From: Phyto melanocephala
Lineage: Eukaryota > Arthropoda > Insecta > Diptera > Rhinophoridae
Length of the DNA stretch: 64,000 nt
NCBI GenBank assembly: GCA_941918925.1
Contig: OW799235.1
Location: 45,414,701-45,478,700 of the forward strand
Reading direction: 5' to 3'
This document shows positions 10,562-22,550 of this stretch, one piece after another (within the stretch, counting starts at the first letter, position 1; every line of letters begins with the position of its first letter). The notes under the pieces are model-generated. The model was not told where the DNA came from. It saw only the letters and a list, made by a program, of their open reading frames with translations, and made no database searches. Position numbers and translations under genes: made by a program.

Positions 10562-13339
10562 TCATATATAGATACAAAATTCATTTTTTTTTTTTTTTAA
10601 ATTGTAATTATAAATCCAATTTGTCTGGCCTCTTCCTATTCTTGTAACATAGCCTTCTAACTTTTTATTAGTATTTTCTATTGGCAATTCAGTACTTTGT
10701 TTACTGTGTTCTATGTTTTCATAATTTTCATTTTTTTCAATAATTTTTTTTTCTGGTGATTTTTTGATATGTTCTTGACTTCTCCTATAAAGAGTGCCAT
10801 TAGAATCTTCTATTATAAAGGATCTTGGTTCCTTACATGGCTCTATTATACGACCGGGAAACCAACAGCTAGTGGGTGTCCTTTTAAACATTATACTATC
10901 TCCTTTATGTACTGGTTTTAGTTTCTTTGTCGTTCTATTGTACCGATTAGTGTATTTCCGGATATTCAAATTCAAATTTCGTTTGTAATTCTCTGCATTA
11001 ACGACCTTTGGCTCAAAATTATTGACAATAGAAGGAATTTTCGTTCGAAGTTTGCGTGACATTAATAGTTCAGATGGGCTGGGAAGATTCCCCTTAGGCG
11101 TTGTCCTATAGTGTAGTAATGCAACATATGGATCAGACTGACTATCTTGAGACTTTAACAATAAATTTTTTATGGTCTGAATAGAACGCTCCGCTAAACC
11201 ATTAGACCGTGGTAGATATGGACTTGATGTTTCATGATTAATTCCCCAATTCTGACTGAATTCCCTGAATTCCCTAGAATTAAATGGAGGTCCATTGTCC
11301 GTAATCAAAACAAAAGGTATACCGTGTCTAGCAAAAATGGATTTAAATTTCAGAATTACTTGCGAACTCTTATATCCTAAATTAAGCATTTCTATTTCGA
11401 TGTACTTCGAATAATAGTCTACTACAAGAAGATACGTTTTTCCTTTAAATTCAAATAAATCAGCACCAATTTTGAACCATGGAATGTCTACAATTTCATG
11501 TGTAAGCATCTCAGTTTTGACATTGGAGTTCTGATGTCGCCTACATATCTCACAGTTCAAAATTAAGTTTTCAATATCATTATTGATATTAGGCCAATAA
11601 ACGAATTGTCTGGCCAAATTCCTACATCTTTCTATTCCCATATGACCCTCATGAAGTTTTCCCAATATAGTACCTCGCAAACTCCTTGGAATTATTATTT
11701 GATGCTCCTTCATCAACATATCATTCAAGATGTAAATGTCATTTCTAATGTTATAATAAGGCATTGCCTCCAAATAAACGTCCTTCTTATATCTTGGCCA
11801 TCCCTTCCTAACATATTCCACAATTCTTTCGAAAGTTTTTTCATTTTTAGTATGTTGTTTTAGATTATCAATATTTGCAAACGGTATTTGTAAGTGAGAT
11901 GACACAAAATTGCAGTGAAGAGATATCTCTTCATCCATCTCAGTCCACGCAGCGTCCTGCGAAGGAGATCTTGACAAAGTGTCCGCTACCTGCAAATATT
12001 TTCCTGGCTTATATTCAACTACCAGATCATAACTCTGTAACCTGAGCATAAACCGCTGGAGTCTTGGAGGGATCTTGTAAAGTGGCTTATTGAAGAGACT
12101 AACTAAAGGTTTATGGTCAGTTTCAACCGATATTCTTGACCCATAAATATATCGGTGAAACTTTGTACAGCCGAAGAGTATGGCAAAAAGTTCCTTTTCT
12201 ATCTGTGCATAGTTTTTTTGTGTGTCTGTCAATGCAACTGATGCATATGCTATAGGATGCTTATCGTGCATAATTGCAGCACCAAGTGCAAATTTAGACG
12301 CATCAGCAGTTAATGTTAATTTTCTATTCGGATCAAAATAAGTCAGTACCGGGTGTCTGGTTATCTCACGCTTAAGATTTTCAAACTCCTGATCGTGTTT
12401 TAATGACCAATGCCACTGAACTTCTTTCTTCAATAATTCCCTCAAATTTTTGTTTTTTACCGCCAAATTTTCAATAAAAGAACCTAGATAGTTAATCATT
12501 CCTAAAAACCTCTGTAATTCCTTTACATTACCCGGTTTGGGCATATCCATGATAGATTTTATCTTTTCCTGGTCAGGACTTACTCCTGATTTACTAAAAA
12601 CATGACCCAAAAATTTTACTTCAGTCCTAAATATTTTACATTTCGCCCTATTAAATTTCATTCCCACTTCCTTTGCCCTCTGAAGAACAGCCTCCAAAAT
12701 TTTAATATGTTCTTCCATTGAAGATGAGTGAATCAGGAAGTCGTCTATATAGATAATTAATCCAGAGATATCACCAAATAATCTTATCATCTCGGAATGG
12801 AAAATTTCCGGGGCCGCATTTATACCGAACGGCAATCGTAAGAACCTATACCGACCAAAGGGGGTGTTGAATGTACAAAGCTTAGATGATTTCTCATTTA
12901 AAGGTATCATCCAAAACCCACTGTTAGCATCCAAAGATGTAAAATATTTAGATCCCTGCAGTCTTGCCTTACAGTCTTCAACATTCGGAAATGGAAAGTG
13001 AGGCCTCAATATTGCCTTATTCAAATTTCTTGGATCTAAACACAAGCGTAAATTTCCATTAGGTTTTGTAATAAGAACTATGGAATTTACCCACTCTGTT
13101 GGTTCACTAACTTTTTTAACAACACCTAAGTCAATCATTCTTGTCAATTCAGTTTTCAATTTTCCATACAATTTAAAAGGAATTTTCCTTGGCGGGTCTA
13201 CAACAGGGTCAACATTTTCTCTTACTTTCAAACCACATTTACCATGTAAGAGAACAAGTCCACTAAAAATATCTGAAATATCTGATATTCTTTTGAAAAG
13301 AAATATTTAAGAAATTCAGTAAGAAGTTGTCAGATTTTT
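10562..13339 (-). CDS. pol: Pol polyprotein (RT, RNase H, integrase) of a Mag-like gypsy element
   Basis: The frame runs open for over 900 residues, without a stop from about 13339 to 10562. In order it has RT with LRLCLDPRNLN, FGINAAPE and the catalytic YIDDFLI (about residue 160 of the last 889), then RNase H with TADAS, IEKELFAI and TDHKPLVSL, then an HHCC integrase finger (HEGHMG...CEICRRH) and a DDE core with D in GADLFEF, D in ITDNGPPF and E in NGLAERS. All catalytic residues are present. No ATG starts the frame, and protease and gag are missing or unrecognisable upstream, so it is a 5'-truncated copy. The closest resemblance I recall is the Mag clade. Confidence 0.85.
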
Positions 13340-13889
13340 CGGGTAAAAAAAGGACGCTCACAATCTACTGTAATATGAACAGCATGCTTGATCTGTGCAA
13401 ATTTGCACAGTTTCAATCGCGAGTACCCGTATTAGTTCATATGATCTTGAAACACTTGGTCTGCTGTAGTGTATGGAGCCTAAACTCTTTATAAATTTGA
13501 GAAAACTTATTATCTCAGTGGGTAGGGAATTGTCACATTTTGTAGTGAATGGGCTCTGTATACTTCTTCTTGGTTCTAGAAGTTCTTAGAACTCCTCGCG
13601 AACCAAATAAAAATGAGATAAGGAGGTTCCCAAATAAAAGAAAAAGTTACGGTACAGAGCTTAAATAACTCAGTACCGGCGGCTAATTGTGGTGAGCAAA
13701 CAGGTCCCGAGTCATCATCAAGCGACTGTAAGGAAAATATTTCGGAGATGGGAAACTTGGCTTCCGTTATTGGTGAAGCATCAAAAAGAATAGAGAACAA
13801 GTGATTGGATCCAAGGATGAGCATAATGTATCCACAGCCACACAAAACAGACGAGGACCTCTGACTGAAACAAAGACGCTGACATTACG
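13340..13889. other. No recognisable gene
   Basis: Several short overlapping frames occur on both strands, but none resembles a known domain. This may be the decayed gag/protease end of the Mag-like element or the head of the LINE that follows. Confidence 0.35.
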
Positions 13890-15264
13890 GTGTTATGTAA
13901 AAGTAATACTACTGAGGTACACAAAACGGTTGAGGAAGTAAGTGCTAGCATAGCCAAACTCACCACGAAAAAGAGAACTCTCTACGGAACGCAGCAAAGA
14001 AAGACTGCCAAGATGAAACAGACGGCAAATGATAAAAGTCAACCGGATGCTCTTACCCTTATCTACACCCAAGAAGAAATATTTTGATAGGCTGTGATGT
14101 GAAATCTCATCACCTCTCTTGGGGCAGCTCCAACTGTAACGGGAGAGGTGATGCTCTATGGGAACTCCTAAATGCAAATGACTTATTCACCCTTAACACT
14201 GGTAATAAACCTACTTTTATTAACAGAATTAAGGAAGAGGTAATTGATGTGACTATATATTCAGACATATTTATTGATGAAATTTGTGATTGGCACGTAT
14301 CTGATTTACACTCTTATTCGAAACATCGCTATATTTTATAACGTTTATAAATAAGCCCAAAACGAATTGGTTGAACTTTAGGTTGACTCTTCAATGGAAA
14401 TTCGAAACTTATTTGGAACCAGATGAAAGTCTGGAGATGATAGTCTCGATAGTGGGAAGACTTAGCGCCCATTTTAGGGAAACCTTTGAGGAACACAGTC
14501 CATTCCATAGACGAACCCCAAAGGAAAAACAATGGATGACAGGTGAACTGGTGAGTTTATCGGAAGAAATGCTTGGTATACTGTGATGATTATAACGAGA
14601 AACTCATAATATACAATAAGTCTATAAGATCCAGGAGACTTTTTTGTGACCAGGTTATCAGCATAAATGACGTTTTTAAAATTAAGAAGTTCCTATCTAA
14701 AACCCATACCCAACCGGAGACACTCGTTGATTCAAATGGAAAAAGGTCGGAGACTATGGAAGAGATACTAGGAGCACTGATTAAAGCACATTTTAAAACG
14801 GGAATGACAGCGGACACGGAAAGCCCTCATTCCTATGTGGGAAATGTCACAACAGGTACGATAAAAACCGCCCGAATGGTAACAGAGGTAGTTTCATGTC
14901 ATATAAGGCACCGGGACCGAACGGTATTTTTCCGGCTCTCCTACAGAAAAGCATTGACCTAATTAAAAACAGGCTGGCGAACATTTTCACAACCTGCCTA
15001 AAATATGCATACACCCCGATGGCACGGAGAGAGGAGAGAATTGAATTCATACCTAAACTGGGAAAGGCGAGCTATGCAAATCTAAAGGCGTATCGACATA
15101 AAAGCTTTACATCATTTTTATTGAAAGCCTTGGAGCGAATTTTTAATAATATGGTAAAGAGGCAAATACCGAACGGCGCACAGAACGGCCTTTTCTTAAA
15201 AACCGTGGCAAAAATACAACATTTCATGACAAAATTTTGTGAAATGAATAAAAACATCGTATAA
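13890..15264 (+). pseudogene. Fossil LINE (endonuclease and RT finger region)
   Basis: The piece at 14084-14340 matches the C-terminal half of an apurinic-type LINE endonuclease: GCDVKSHHLSWGS, then PTFINR, then VIDVTIYSD. The region 14370-14960 reads as the endonuclease-RT linker in shifting frames. At 14896-15264 lies the RT finger region (YKAPGPNGIFPALLQ, FIPKLGKASY, LKALERIF). The copy stops before the catalytic RT motif and has many frameshifts and stops. The endonuclease resembles that of the LINE at 26.2 kb, so both probably belong to the jockey/I/LOA group. Confidence 0.7.
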
Positions 15265-16002
15265 AGAACTACTTACTGATCACAATTCAAAAACGTTTTC
15301 CTTAATTGCATAAAAATTATAGTTTGTGGAGCTGCTCAAAGTCGACAATTTTTTAGAAAGCAAAAAAAGGGTGATTTTAAAAAAATAGATGCACTTTAGA
15401 ATTATAGTGTCAGAATAATTGCCGTTTAATTACTACTTTTTTGGTATTTTTTTAAGGTATGTTTGTTTTTTATTAAAAGAAGAAGTAAAATGCTTAGCAG
15501 ATGCCCTACTTTTTCGGCAGTAGCCGCCTTTTAGACACCCTATATTTAGGTAATTTTTACAAATAAAATAGAGAATATCTAAAAATGGTCAAAAATGTTC
15601 TCGCCCATATTTTCTACATTAAACTTTAAATAATTTAACTAAGTTTGACAGCCGCAAGTTACCGCTGTAGGTGAAATAAGTAGAAAACTGTTACAACCTC
15701 ATAGCGAAAACGAGAATAATGTTTTTCTAATTTTTAAAGTATGTAACAAAGATTTGTGCAAAATGTGAAAATAAATAAAAAAGGGTTCCCAATTTTTTTT
15801 CACTGCAGCAATTTTAGTGTAAAATAAAGTTACTTGTTGCATATTTTGATTGCTTCTCGTTAAATAATAAACAATATTTTGCTCTACCAATCAGGTAGGC
15901 ATAACTATTGCAATTTTTTTATTTATTTAAATTTAAAAACACCTGTTATCAAAGTAGTCAGGTAGTTTTAAAATTTTTTATACAGAACAAAATATAAATT
16001 GC
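15265..16002. other. AT-rich DNA, no gene
   Basis: No supported gene. It is AT-rich, with a short KRGDF-free reading only. It separates the LINE fossil from the 3' tail of the minus-strand LINE. Confidence 0.4.
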
Positions 16003-16109
16003 AGGTATTTATTTATTTATTTAATTTATTGTCTATAGATTATAAATCCTTACAGACTAAAGAATGTAAAATAACAAAACAAAATTAAGGTTATATATAA
16101 AATAATATT

Positions 16110-16871
16110 CTATACAATTCTACGATTTAAATATAAAATGATATTTCTTTTCACAATTTCTTTACTTTCATTAAGGCCTATAAGGTGATAATAGTTATTA
16201 AAGTTTTCACATATACGACGAAGAGGATCATTATTAGCATAGTTGGATCTATAGTATTTTAAGTTAATAAAACGGAGATTTCGAGTTGGTCTGGTTGGAA
16301 CATTAAAAGATATTTTACTTAGCAGGAATTCAGAGTCGATATCGCCTTGAATTAGGCCCAGCACAAAAGAAAAACTCAGCATTGAACGACGACTTTTTAA
16401 AGTTGGTAATTTTATAAGACAGAGTCTGCTTTCGTATGAAGGTTGTAAAAACGAATTCCATCCAAGGCCACGAAGACAAAATATTAAAAACTTCTTTTGT
16501 ACAGACTCGATACTATCAATATGAATATTATAGTAAGGATCCCAAATAATCGATCCGTATTCTAGAATAGGTCGAACTAACGATGAATATAATTGTTTCG
16601 TAATATAAGGATCTAGAAATTCCTTGCACCACCGCTTCATAAATCCAAGTACACCATTTGCTTTGGTAACAATTAAAGAGATATGGTCACGAAAATTTAA
16701 TTGGTGATCAAGTAAAATACCAAGATCAAGAAAATTTAGAACTTTATCAAGTTTACACTCATTAATGCAATAAAATAAATCCAATTTCTTAATTCTGAAA
16801 AAGGACATATGCTTACATTTTTTTATATTCAGCTCCATTAAGTTCATTTCACACCAATTTATCAATTTGTC
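16110..16871 (-). pseudogene. LINE reverse transcriptase, C-terminal part
   Basis: This is the thumb and C-terminal domain after the RT catalytic core, with the typical LINE motifs NWCEMNLMELNIKKCK, FLDLGILLD and SSLVRPILEYGSIIWDP, and a C-terminal region ending near YLNRRIV. The N-terminal half lies at 19471-20512, beyond the Harbinger insert. The junction at 16871/19471 falls between the codons of QSDI and DKLINW, which rejoin perfectly in frame if the insert and one AAT copy are removed. The 3' UTR and TAAA-rich tail follow. Confidence 0.85.
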
Positions 16872-17110
16872 AATCACCCTTATTCTGATTGTCGTCGTCA
16901 AGACAAAACAACGACATGTGTCGACGATTGTTGATACTTGGTATTCGCGTAGTCGTTTTTCGATTACTATTGACAACTATTGACACAATTCGGTATACAC
17001 AAAATGTTATTGGCGTTGTTATTGAATTGAAACGACTCTGATTTTGTCGTTTCATTTTTTGGTAACGACTCAAAGTGTTCGCAGTGAAAATCAAAATAAA
17101 AAGTTTAAAC

Positions 17111-17851
17111 ATGAAAATTACCAATAATGAACAGTTCCAAAAACTCGTTGAAGAGTTGGAGAAGAATCCATCCTTAGCAAAAGGTTTCAAGAAAGGAGCA
17201 GTGCCAACAAATTTTAACCAGCAATGGGAAAACATTGCAAGTATTTTGAATGCTTCTGGACCACCGAGTAGAAATGGTGATGGCTGGCAGAAGGTAACTA
17301 ACATACTTACATATATCCTGTTGCAGTTTCAAAAACAAATTAATCCCGAAGGATCGGCGTATGGTGTTGCAGTAAATTGTGAGGAGCTTGTCACTGAAGT
17401 GCTCGGTGTTGCCTCAGCCATTGAGATGCAAACAAATGTGGACTCTAATGATAAATTAGTGGAGCAGGAGGATGCTTCAACATCACGTAACGGGAGCAGT
17501 TTAAAAGTCACTTCATCCGGGTCAATGCCAACAAACTCAGTACCCTTAAGAACTGCAACTACAGTCAATCGAAATAAAACAAGCGACCGTCAAAACCTAC
17601 TAGAAAAGCATAGCAACATGCAAGAAAAGGTGCTGACGGAGATATGCAATACTTTGGTATCTATTAAGCGGAATATAAAGGACAGCTGCCGTTACCAAAG
17701 AAAATTATTTGAGGTGGAACAAAAAAAACTGAGGCTTATGGAAAGAAAAGAGCAAAGAAAGAATAAAGAACACGAAGCGGAAATGAAAATTAAATCTTTG
17801 AAGATACAAATCAAAGAAAAGGAGCTGCGTTTTTTAAACAGCCCAAAATAA
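17111..17851 (+). CDS. Myb/SANT-like accessory protein of Harbinger
   Basis: The frame gives 246 residues from the first ATG at 17111; the frame is open a little further upstream without an ATG. Residues ~5-75 (EQFQKLVEELEKNP, NFNQQWENIASILNASGPP, WQKV) match the Myb/SANT-like DNA-binding domain found in Harbinger accessory proteins, which helps the transposase reach the nucleus and bind the ends. A polar middle is followed by a charged coiled coil at the C-terminus rich in K, E and Q. The frame is intact. It faces the transposase gene across about 150 bp. Confidence 0.88.
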   Translation: MKITNNEQFQKLVEELEKNPSLAKGFKKGAVPTNFNQQWENIASILNASGPPSRNGDGWQKVTNILTYILLQFQKQINPEGSAYGVAVNCEELVTEVLGVASAIEMQTNVDSNDKLVEQEDASTSRNGSSLKVTSSGSMPTNSVPLRTATTVNRNKTSDRQNLLEKHSNMQEKVLTEICNTLVSIKRNIKDSCRYQRKLFEVEQKKLRLMERKEQRKNKEHEAEMKIKSLKIQIKEKELRFLNSPK

Positions 17852-18005
17852 TGTAAATAAATGTAAATAATAAATAACATACATACATATATATTTATAT
17901 TATTACTACTATGTACGTATTTATTTTAAGGTTTATTTATCATTACTTATTTTAAAATAACAAAAAAGAACAAGACTGAATTACTAAAATATAAATGAAT
18001 TTGCA

Positions 18006-19227
18006 TTACAAGAAACTTTGTTTTATTTGTTTTCGTATAGCTGAAGCCTCGGCATTTATCGCACTCTCTACATCATTACTTTCAAAACTTTCTAAATTAT
18101 TTTCTGAAGATATAAAATTCTCGTTTAGAGGGCTCGAACCATATTCAATGCAGATGTTGTGAAGAGCTGCACAAACGTTTGCAATTTGAATTGCCTTAAC
18201 AGGCTTATAATGAAGCTGCCGCGCACCAAGTAAGCAACGAAATCGATTCTTCAGTACTCCAATTGTGCGTTCCACAATGTTTCTGGCCTTTGCATGCTTT
18301 GTGTTAAATATAGCCTCTGCGCTTCCTTCTGAAGCGGAACGATACGGAGTAATTAAATATGGTTCAAGAGGATACCCAGCATCTCCTGTAAGATTAAAAT
18401 TAAAGCTTATACTGTTTATAAGCAAATTCCATTTTTACCTAAAAGCCAATAGTTGCGGTAACCTGCTTACACTCCAAATTAAAGAATCATGGGATGCGCC
18501 GGCATGTCTGGCATCCAAAAACCGTATACGCATTTTATGATCGCATATCTAGTTATAAAAAAAATTTCCATAAGTAATTCATTTATTTAATTCTATAAGA
18601 ATACTTACTACCATAGCATTTAAGCTAAAAAACCCTTTGCGATTATAGTACATATGCTGGTCGTCTTTGTTCGGAGCCAAAATTTTAATGTGGGTTCCAT
18701 CCACACAGCCAATCACACCAGGAAATCCATGTTTTTCGAAAAAATTCACTTTGGCTTCTGATTTTTCTTCTTCACTCATTTCCAGATTAATCCAAAGAGG
18801 GCAAATTACCTTTTCTAACGCACTCAGAGTTTCCCACAGTATTCTACAAACAACCGGCTGAGACAGTCCGAGGTTAAAGTCGTTACCAACACTTAGCTGA
18901 TAGGATCCTTGTCCCAAAAATAATAAGGTGGCAGCTAACTTGATTCTATTTGATACGCAATTTGACCTCGCTCCAATTCTCATCTCAGTAGCAATTTTCT
19001 CCAACAGATAGTTAAATGTGTTTTTATTCAAACGAAAGTAATTCTGGAATCTGAAATCAAAAACCAATTTGTGATTCTCAATGGAAATTCATTAAACATT
19101 AAACTTACTTCTTGTCTGGTAGTTTCATGACATCAGATCTGTATCGCAGTCTCCTTTTTTGTAAAATAAGTTTCTTTTTATTTTCTTCATCACTTGAATC
19201 AGAGTTTGAATCAGAAACAAAAAACAT
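18006..19227 (-). pseudogene. HARBI1-type DDE transposase, three exons
   Basis: Exon 1 is 19227-19109 (starts MFFVSDSNS), with donor GTAAGT and acceptor TTTCAG. Exon 2 is 19050-18609 (LNKNTFNYLLEKI, GVIGCVDGTHIKI with the first catalytic D), with donor GTAAGT and acceptor AACTAG. Exon 3 is 18548-18006 (ICDHKMRIRFLDARHAGASHD with the second D; then GDAGYPLEPYLITPY; VERTIGVLKNRFRCL with the E). It would cut and paste the element. An in-frame TAA at 18435-18437 interrupts exon 3 between the second and third acidic residues, so the copy is probably dead unless read through. A 27-nt intron could remove it but is implausibly short. Confidence 0.85.
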
Positions 19228-19470
19228 TTTTCAACAAAATTATTATAATTTTCTTGTCTTTTAACAATTGTATGTGTACATAAAAAAATCTGATGCAAAA
19301 ATGTTAGGTATGTGATATTTTTTATTGAAGTTATCGAAAAACAGTCAACGTCAAGACAATAACGATAATGAATACCAAAAATGCATTGATTTGACATTAT
19401 ATTGAAACAAAGTGATATTGATATTAAATTGACGACGACGTTGACGACGACAATCAGAATAAGGGTGAAT

Positions 19471-20512
19471 ATCAGATTGAAGGAAAAGTTGATCTTCGGG
19501 ATTATTAGAAGAACGAAAAATTTTGACATCATCGGCATACATCAAAACTTTAGAGTGCTGAATAACTAAAGGTAGATCGTTTATGAATAAGGTAAATAAA
19601 ACAGGACCAAGGTGGCTACCTTGCGGAACACCAGAAGGAACTTTGATAGCATTAGACGTAGCACTTCCATACTTAACTTGTTGAGTTCTTAAAGACAAGT
19701 ATGATCTTAACCATTTTATTGTCATATCCGTAAATCCCATTAATGACAATTTGTTAAGCAAGAGATCATGGTTTACCTTATCAAAAGCTTTACTAAAATC
19801 TGTGTAGATAGCATCAGTTTGCATATTATTTATAAAACCGTCATTTATTGTAGTAGTTAGCTCCAAAATATTAGTCGTTGTAGAGCGATGTTTACAAAAA
19901 CCATGTTGGCACGGTGACAAAATCGAAGAAATTTGATAGTATAAATTATCAGTTAAAATTTTTTCAAAAAGTTTGGGAATATCACTCAGCTTAGCAATGC
20001 CACGATAATTTGATATCTCAATTTTGCTTCCATTTTTAAACAACGGAATTATATACGATAATTTCCAAGTCAATGGTACGTATCCTAATTTAATGGATTT
20101 GTTAAAGATAACAGTAAGCGGGTAACGTAAATTTTCTGCACAATTTTTTAGAACGCAATTTGGTATTTCATCTGGACCAGCATTAAACGAATTATTTAGT
20201 GATAATAAATTTGAAAGAGTCGTTTTATAAGTAATAAAAGAGAATTGAACACCAGATGATTGAGGTATATTAAATGGGTAAGATGTTATGTAATTATATA
20301 CTTTTTTAGAGTAGGTAGTTGAAAAAAAAATCAGCAAACAAATTGGAAATAGAAACGTCATCATCAGCGTCATTTGATCCATATTTATAGTATTTAGGAT
20401 TAACGCACGATCGCCGTTTAGAGTTCACAAATTTATAAAACGATTTAGGATTTGATCTCATTTTCGACTTCATACGGATTATATAGTTGTCGTATGCAGA
20501 TTTATTTGCCAA
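19471..20512 (-). pseudogene. LINE reverse transcriptase, N-terminal and catalytic part
   Basis: The palm and fingers are readable: FNAGPDEIPNCVLKNC, GYVPLTWKLSYIIPLFKNGSK, ISNYRGIA, HGFCKHRSTTTNILE, YTDFSKAFDKVNH, SGVPQGSHLGPVLFTLF, and the catalytic YADD near 19540 in VLMYADDVKIF. A frameshift near 20370 separates the linker (20306-20512, MRSNPKSFYKFVNSKRR) from the catalytic part. The frame is then broken at 19471 by the Harbinger transposon. The two catalytic aspartates are intact. Confidence 0.88.
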
Positions 20513-21592
20513 ATTGCAGTAAGAACGAGCAATACAGTATTTGGTATATTCTACAGATGATCCAGTCCTTTTATATTTCTTATATAATTTGTTTTCCTGT
20601 TTTTAATAGTTCGGAGATACTTAGTATTCCATGGTGGCCCAATATTGTTATTTCTAATTGTAATTTTTGGGACAGTTTCAGAAATGCAGCGGCGTAGTGT
20701 TGAATAGAAGAGAGAAACAACATCATCTAAGTTTTCGAAAGAGATTATACTATCCCAGTTAACGTTTGATAACAAAAAGTTAAGCTTCTGATAGTTTGCA
20801 CGAGAGAAGCAAAAAACTTTATGGGGTTTAATTTTGTTAGAAAGTAAAACAGGTAAGCTTAATAAATTAAATATTTCCAATTTTAATGTAGGATGATAAC
20901 GATCTTCAGGGTAAGTAGCGGGAAGTGTTTTATGTAAAAATATATCCATCGGCTGGTTGACAAATGCAAGATCAAGAAGTTTTCCATTAATATTGTTTGC
21001 ATAGTTAATTTGAAAAAGTCCATAGCTTGTGAGTGAGTAAATAAATTCATTTGAAACTGTAGGAATTAGATAGTTTATTTCTGAAGATTTATTCCACGAT
21101 ATGTTAGGTAGATTAAAATCTCCCAATACAATAAATAAATCAGATGGAATAGATTGTTGCAAAACAAAATCAATGGCAAAGATGTGATTATTGTATATAT
21201 CCAGAGAAGAGTTTGGAGGAATGTATGAGCACGTAATGTATAAATTTGTATTTTTCAGTCGAATTTTTACAGCGACAAATTCGATGTCATCGTTAAGTAT
21301 AACATTGATTTCTTCACAACGAAAATTGTTATGTGCGGCAATGAGCACACCTCCACCCAAATTATGTGATCGATCATGTCTGAACATTTGGTATTTTGAA
21401 GATAATATTTCGTTGTTATTAATACATTTCTTATCGTTTAACCAGGTTTCAGTAAAGACAATGATGTGGTATGAAAAATCAAAACTATTTGCATAAAGAG
21501 TGGTTAATTTCGTATTAAGGCCACGTACATTTTGGTAAACAATATTAATAAGATTATCGGTAGAAAAATTGTTTAGTTTTTTTGGGTATTAT
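20513..21592 (-). pseudogene. LINE apurinic-type endonuclease
   Basis: It starts near 21592 with YQNVRGLNTKLT. It has the TETWL motif with the catalytic E, the central LGDFNLP motif near 21115, and the DRYHPTL near-SDHN region toward the end. It would nick the target DNA. The frame is open from about 21592 to 20551 and then shifts into the RT linker, so ORF2 has at least two frameshifts. ORF1 lies just upstream in the same orientation. Confidence 0.85.
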
Positions 21593-22550
21593 TTTGAGTA
21601 GGTAAATAAACGATATCAGAACCAGAAGCATTTCTATATTCATATTCGCGTATTAAAGCATTGGGTGGCCAAAACTCAGGATTGACAATGATATTAAAAT
21701 ATTCCTCTGGTACGATGATTTTAAAAGAAGGTTTACTCCGTTTTTCCGAATAATTGAATTTAAAAACAGATAATTCACAATCGTATCAAAGCTTTAATTT
21801 AATGTAGTCAGCAACAGCGTTAGAAGTAGTATGAGATGAAAAACGAGCAGCAAAAATTGTTTTCTTTGGAGAAATTACTTTAAGTATTGCAGGATTATTT
21901 AACGGACTAGAAACCACAGGCAGAGGATGTGAATTAATTTGTTGAATGTCGTTTTGAAAATTTATATTACTTGCAATCTGTTGAATACGATTAGTATTAG
22001 GTTGTAATATTTCGGTGTTATGAGGGAGAGACGATGAAAATTTGTTTGTTTCATGGAGAACATCACTGGAGCATAACGAGGGATTAGTTTTCGGATTTTG
22101 AGATGGTTTTACAGGTACATTAACTATGGAAGAAATAGTAGACGGACTCGGACGTGGTAAATTACCGGAAGTGTTTTGATCAACAGAAGAGTTGTTAGTA
22201 GACATAACAGGAGGTGAAGAGTTTAAAGTTGGAGTTGTTTTCTTTCTTCTGGGCGAGAATGACGCATTATCAACTAATGCTTTGAATTTTAAAAATCTTT
22301 GAGATAAATATTTTAGATCGTTATTTATGCCGACAAATTCATCTCGCGCATTTTTAAAAAATGAATAAAATTCAACATCATAAATAATACATTTTTTACA
22401 GCACCAACGTAAGCCTTTATCTTCACGAAGATTGTCTGCAGTTTGTGCTGCCAAGTCAACACATTTTGCATGAGAAACTGCGTTGCACAGCCAACAGGAA
22501 ATCGTTGGATCATCCGCCTTATTTCTGCACTTTGGTTTACAACAACTCAT
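21573..22550 (-). pseudogene. LINE ORF1 with PHD-like zinc finger
   Basis: It starts at the ATG in MSCCKPKCRNK. Residues ~3-50 carry a cysteine/histidine finger (CCKPKC, CWLCNAVSHAKC, CCKKC) of the PHD type known from ORF1 of CR1-like LINEs. A long S/N/P-rich linker follows. An in-frame TGA at about 21786-21788 cuts the frame. The same frame then continues as a conserved C-terminus (FKIIVPEEYFNIIVNPEFWP) to about 21573, so the gene looks killed by one point change. Its likely role is RNA or particle binding. Confidence 0.78.

Larger units (their letters stand above)
16875..19467. mobile_element. Complete PIF/Harbinger DNA transposon, 2593 bp
   Basis: It is bounded by inverted repeats beginning CACCCTTATTCTGATTGTCG at 16875 and the complement ending at 19467, matching over about 25 bp. 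An AAT target duplication flanks it (16872-16874 and 19468-19470). Inside are two divergent-type genes, a Myb/SANT-like protein on the + strand and a HARBI1-type transposase on the - strand. This is the usual two-gene plan of the PIF/Harbinger superfamily. It sits within the RT gene of the LINE, and its removal restores that frame. Confidence 0.92.

Noticed and set aside
18411..18437. A 27-nt intron that would skip the TAA in HARBI1 exon 3
   Set aside because: Donor and acceptor exist in phase, but 27 nt is far below the usual minimum intron size in flies.
19125..19538. 137-residue open frame overlapping the Harbinger edge
   Set aside because: A different frame from the spliced transposase, crosses the transposon end, hydrophobic AT-driven translation.
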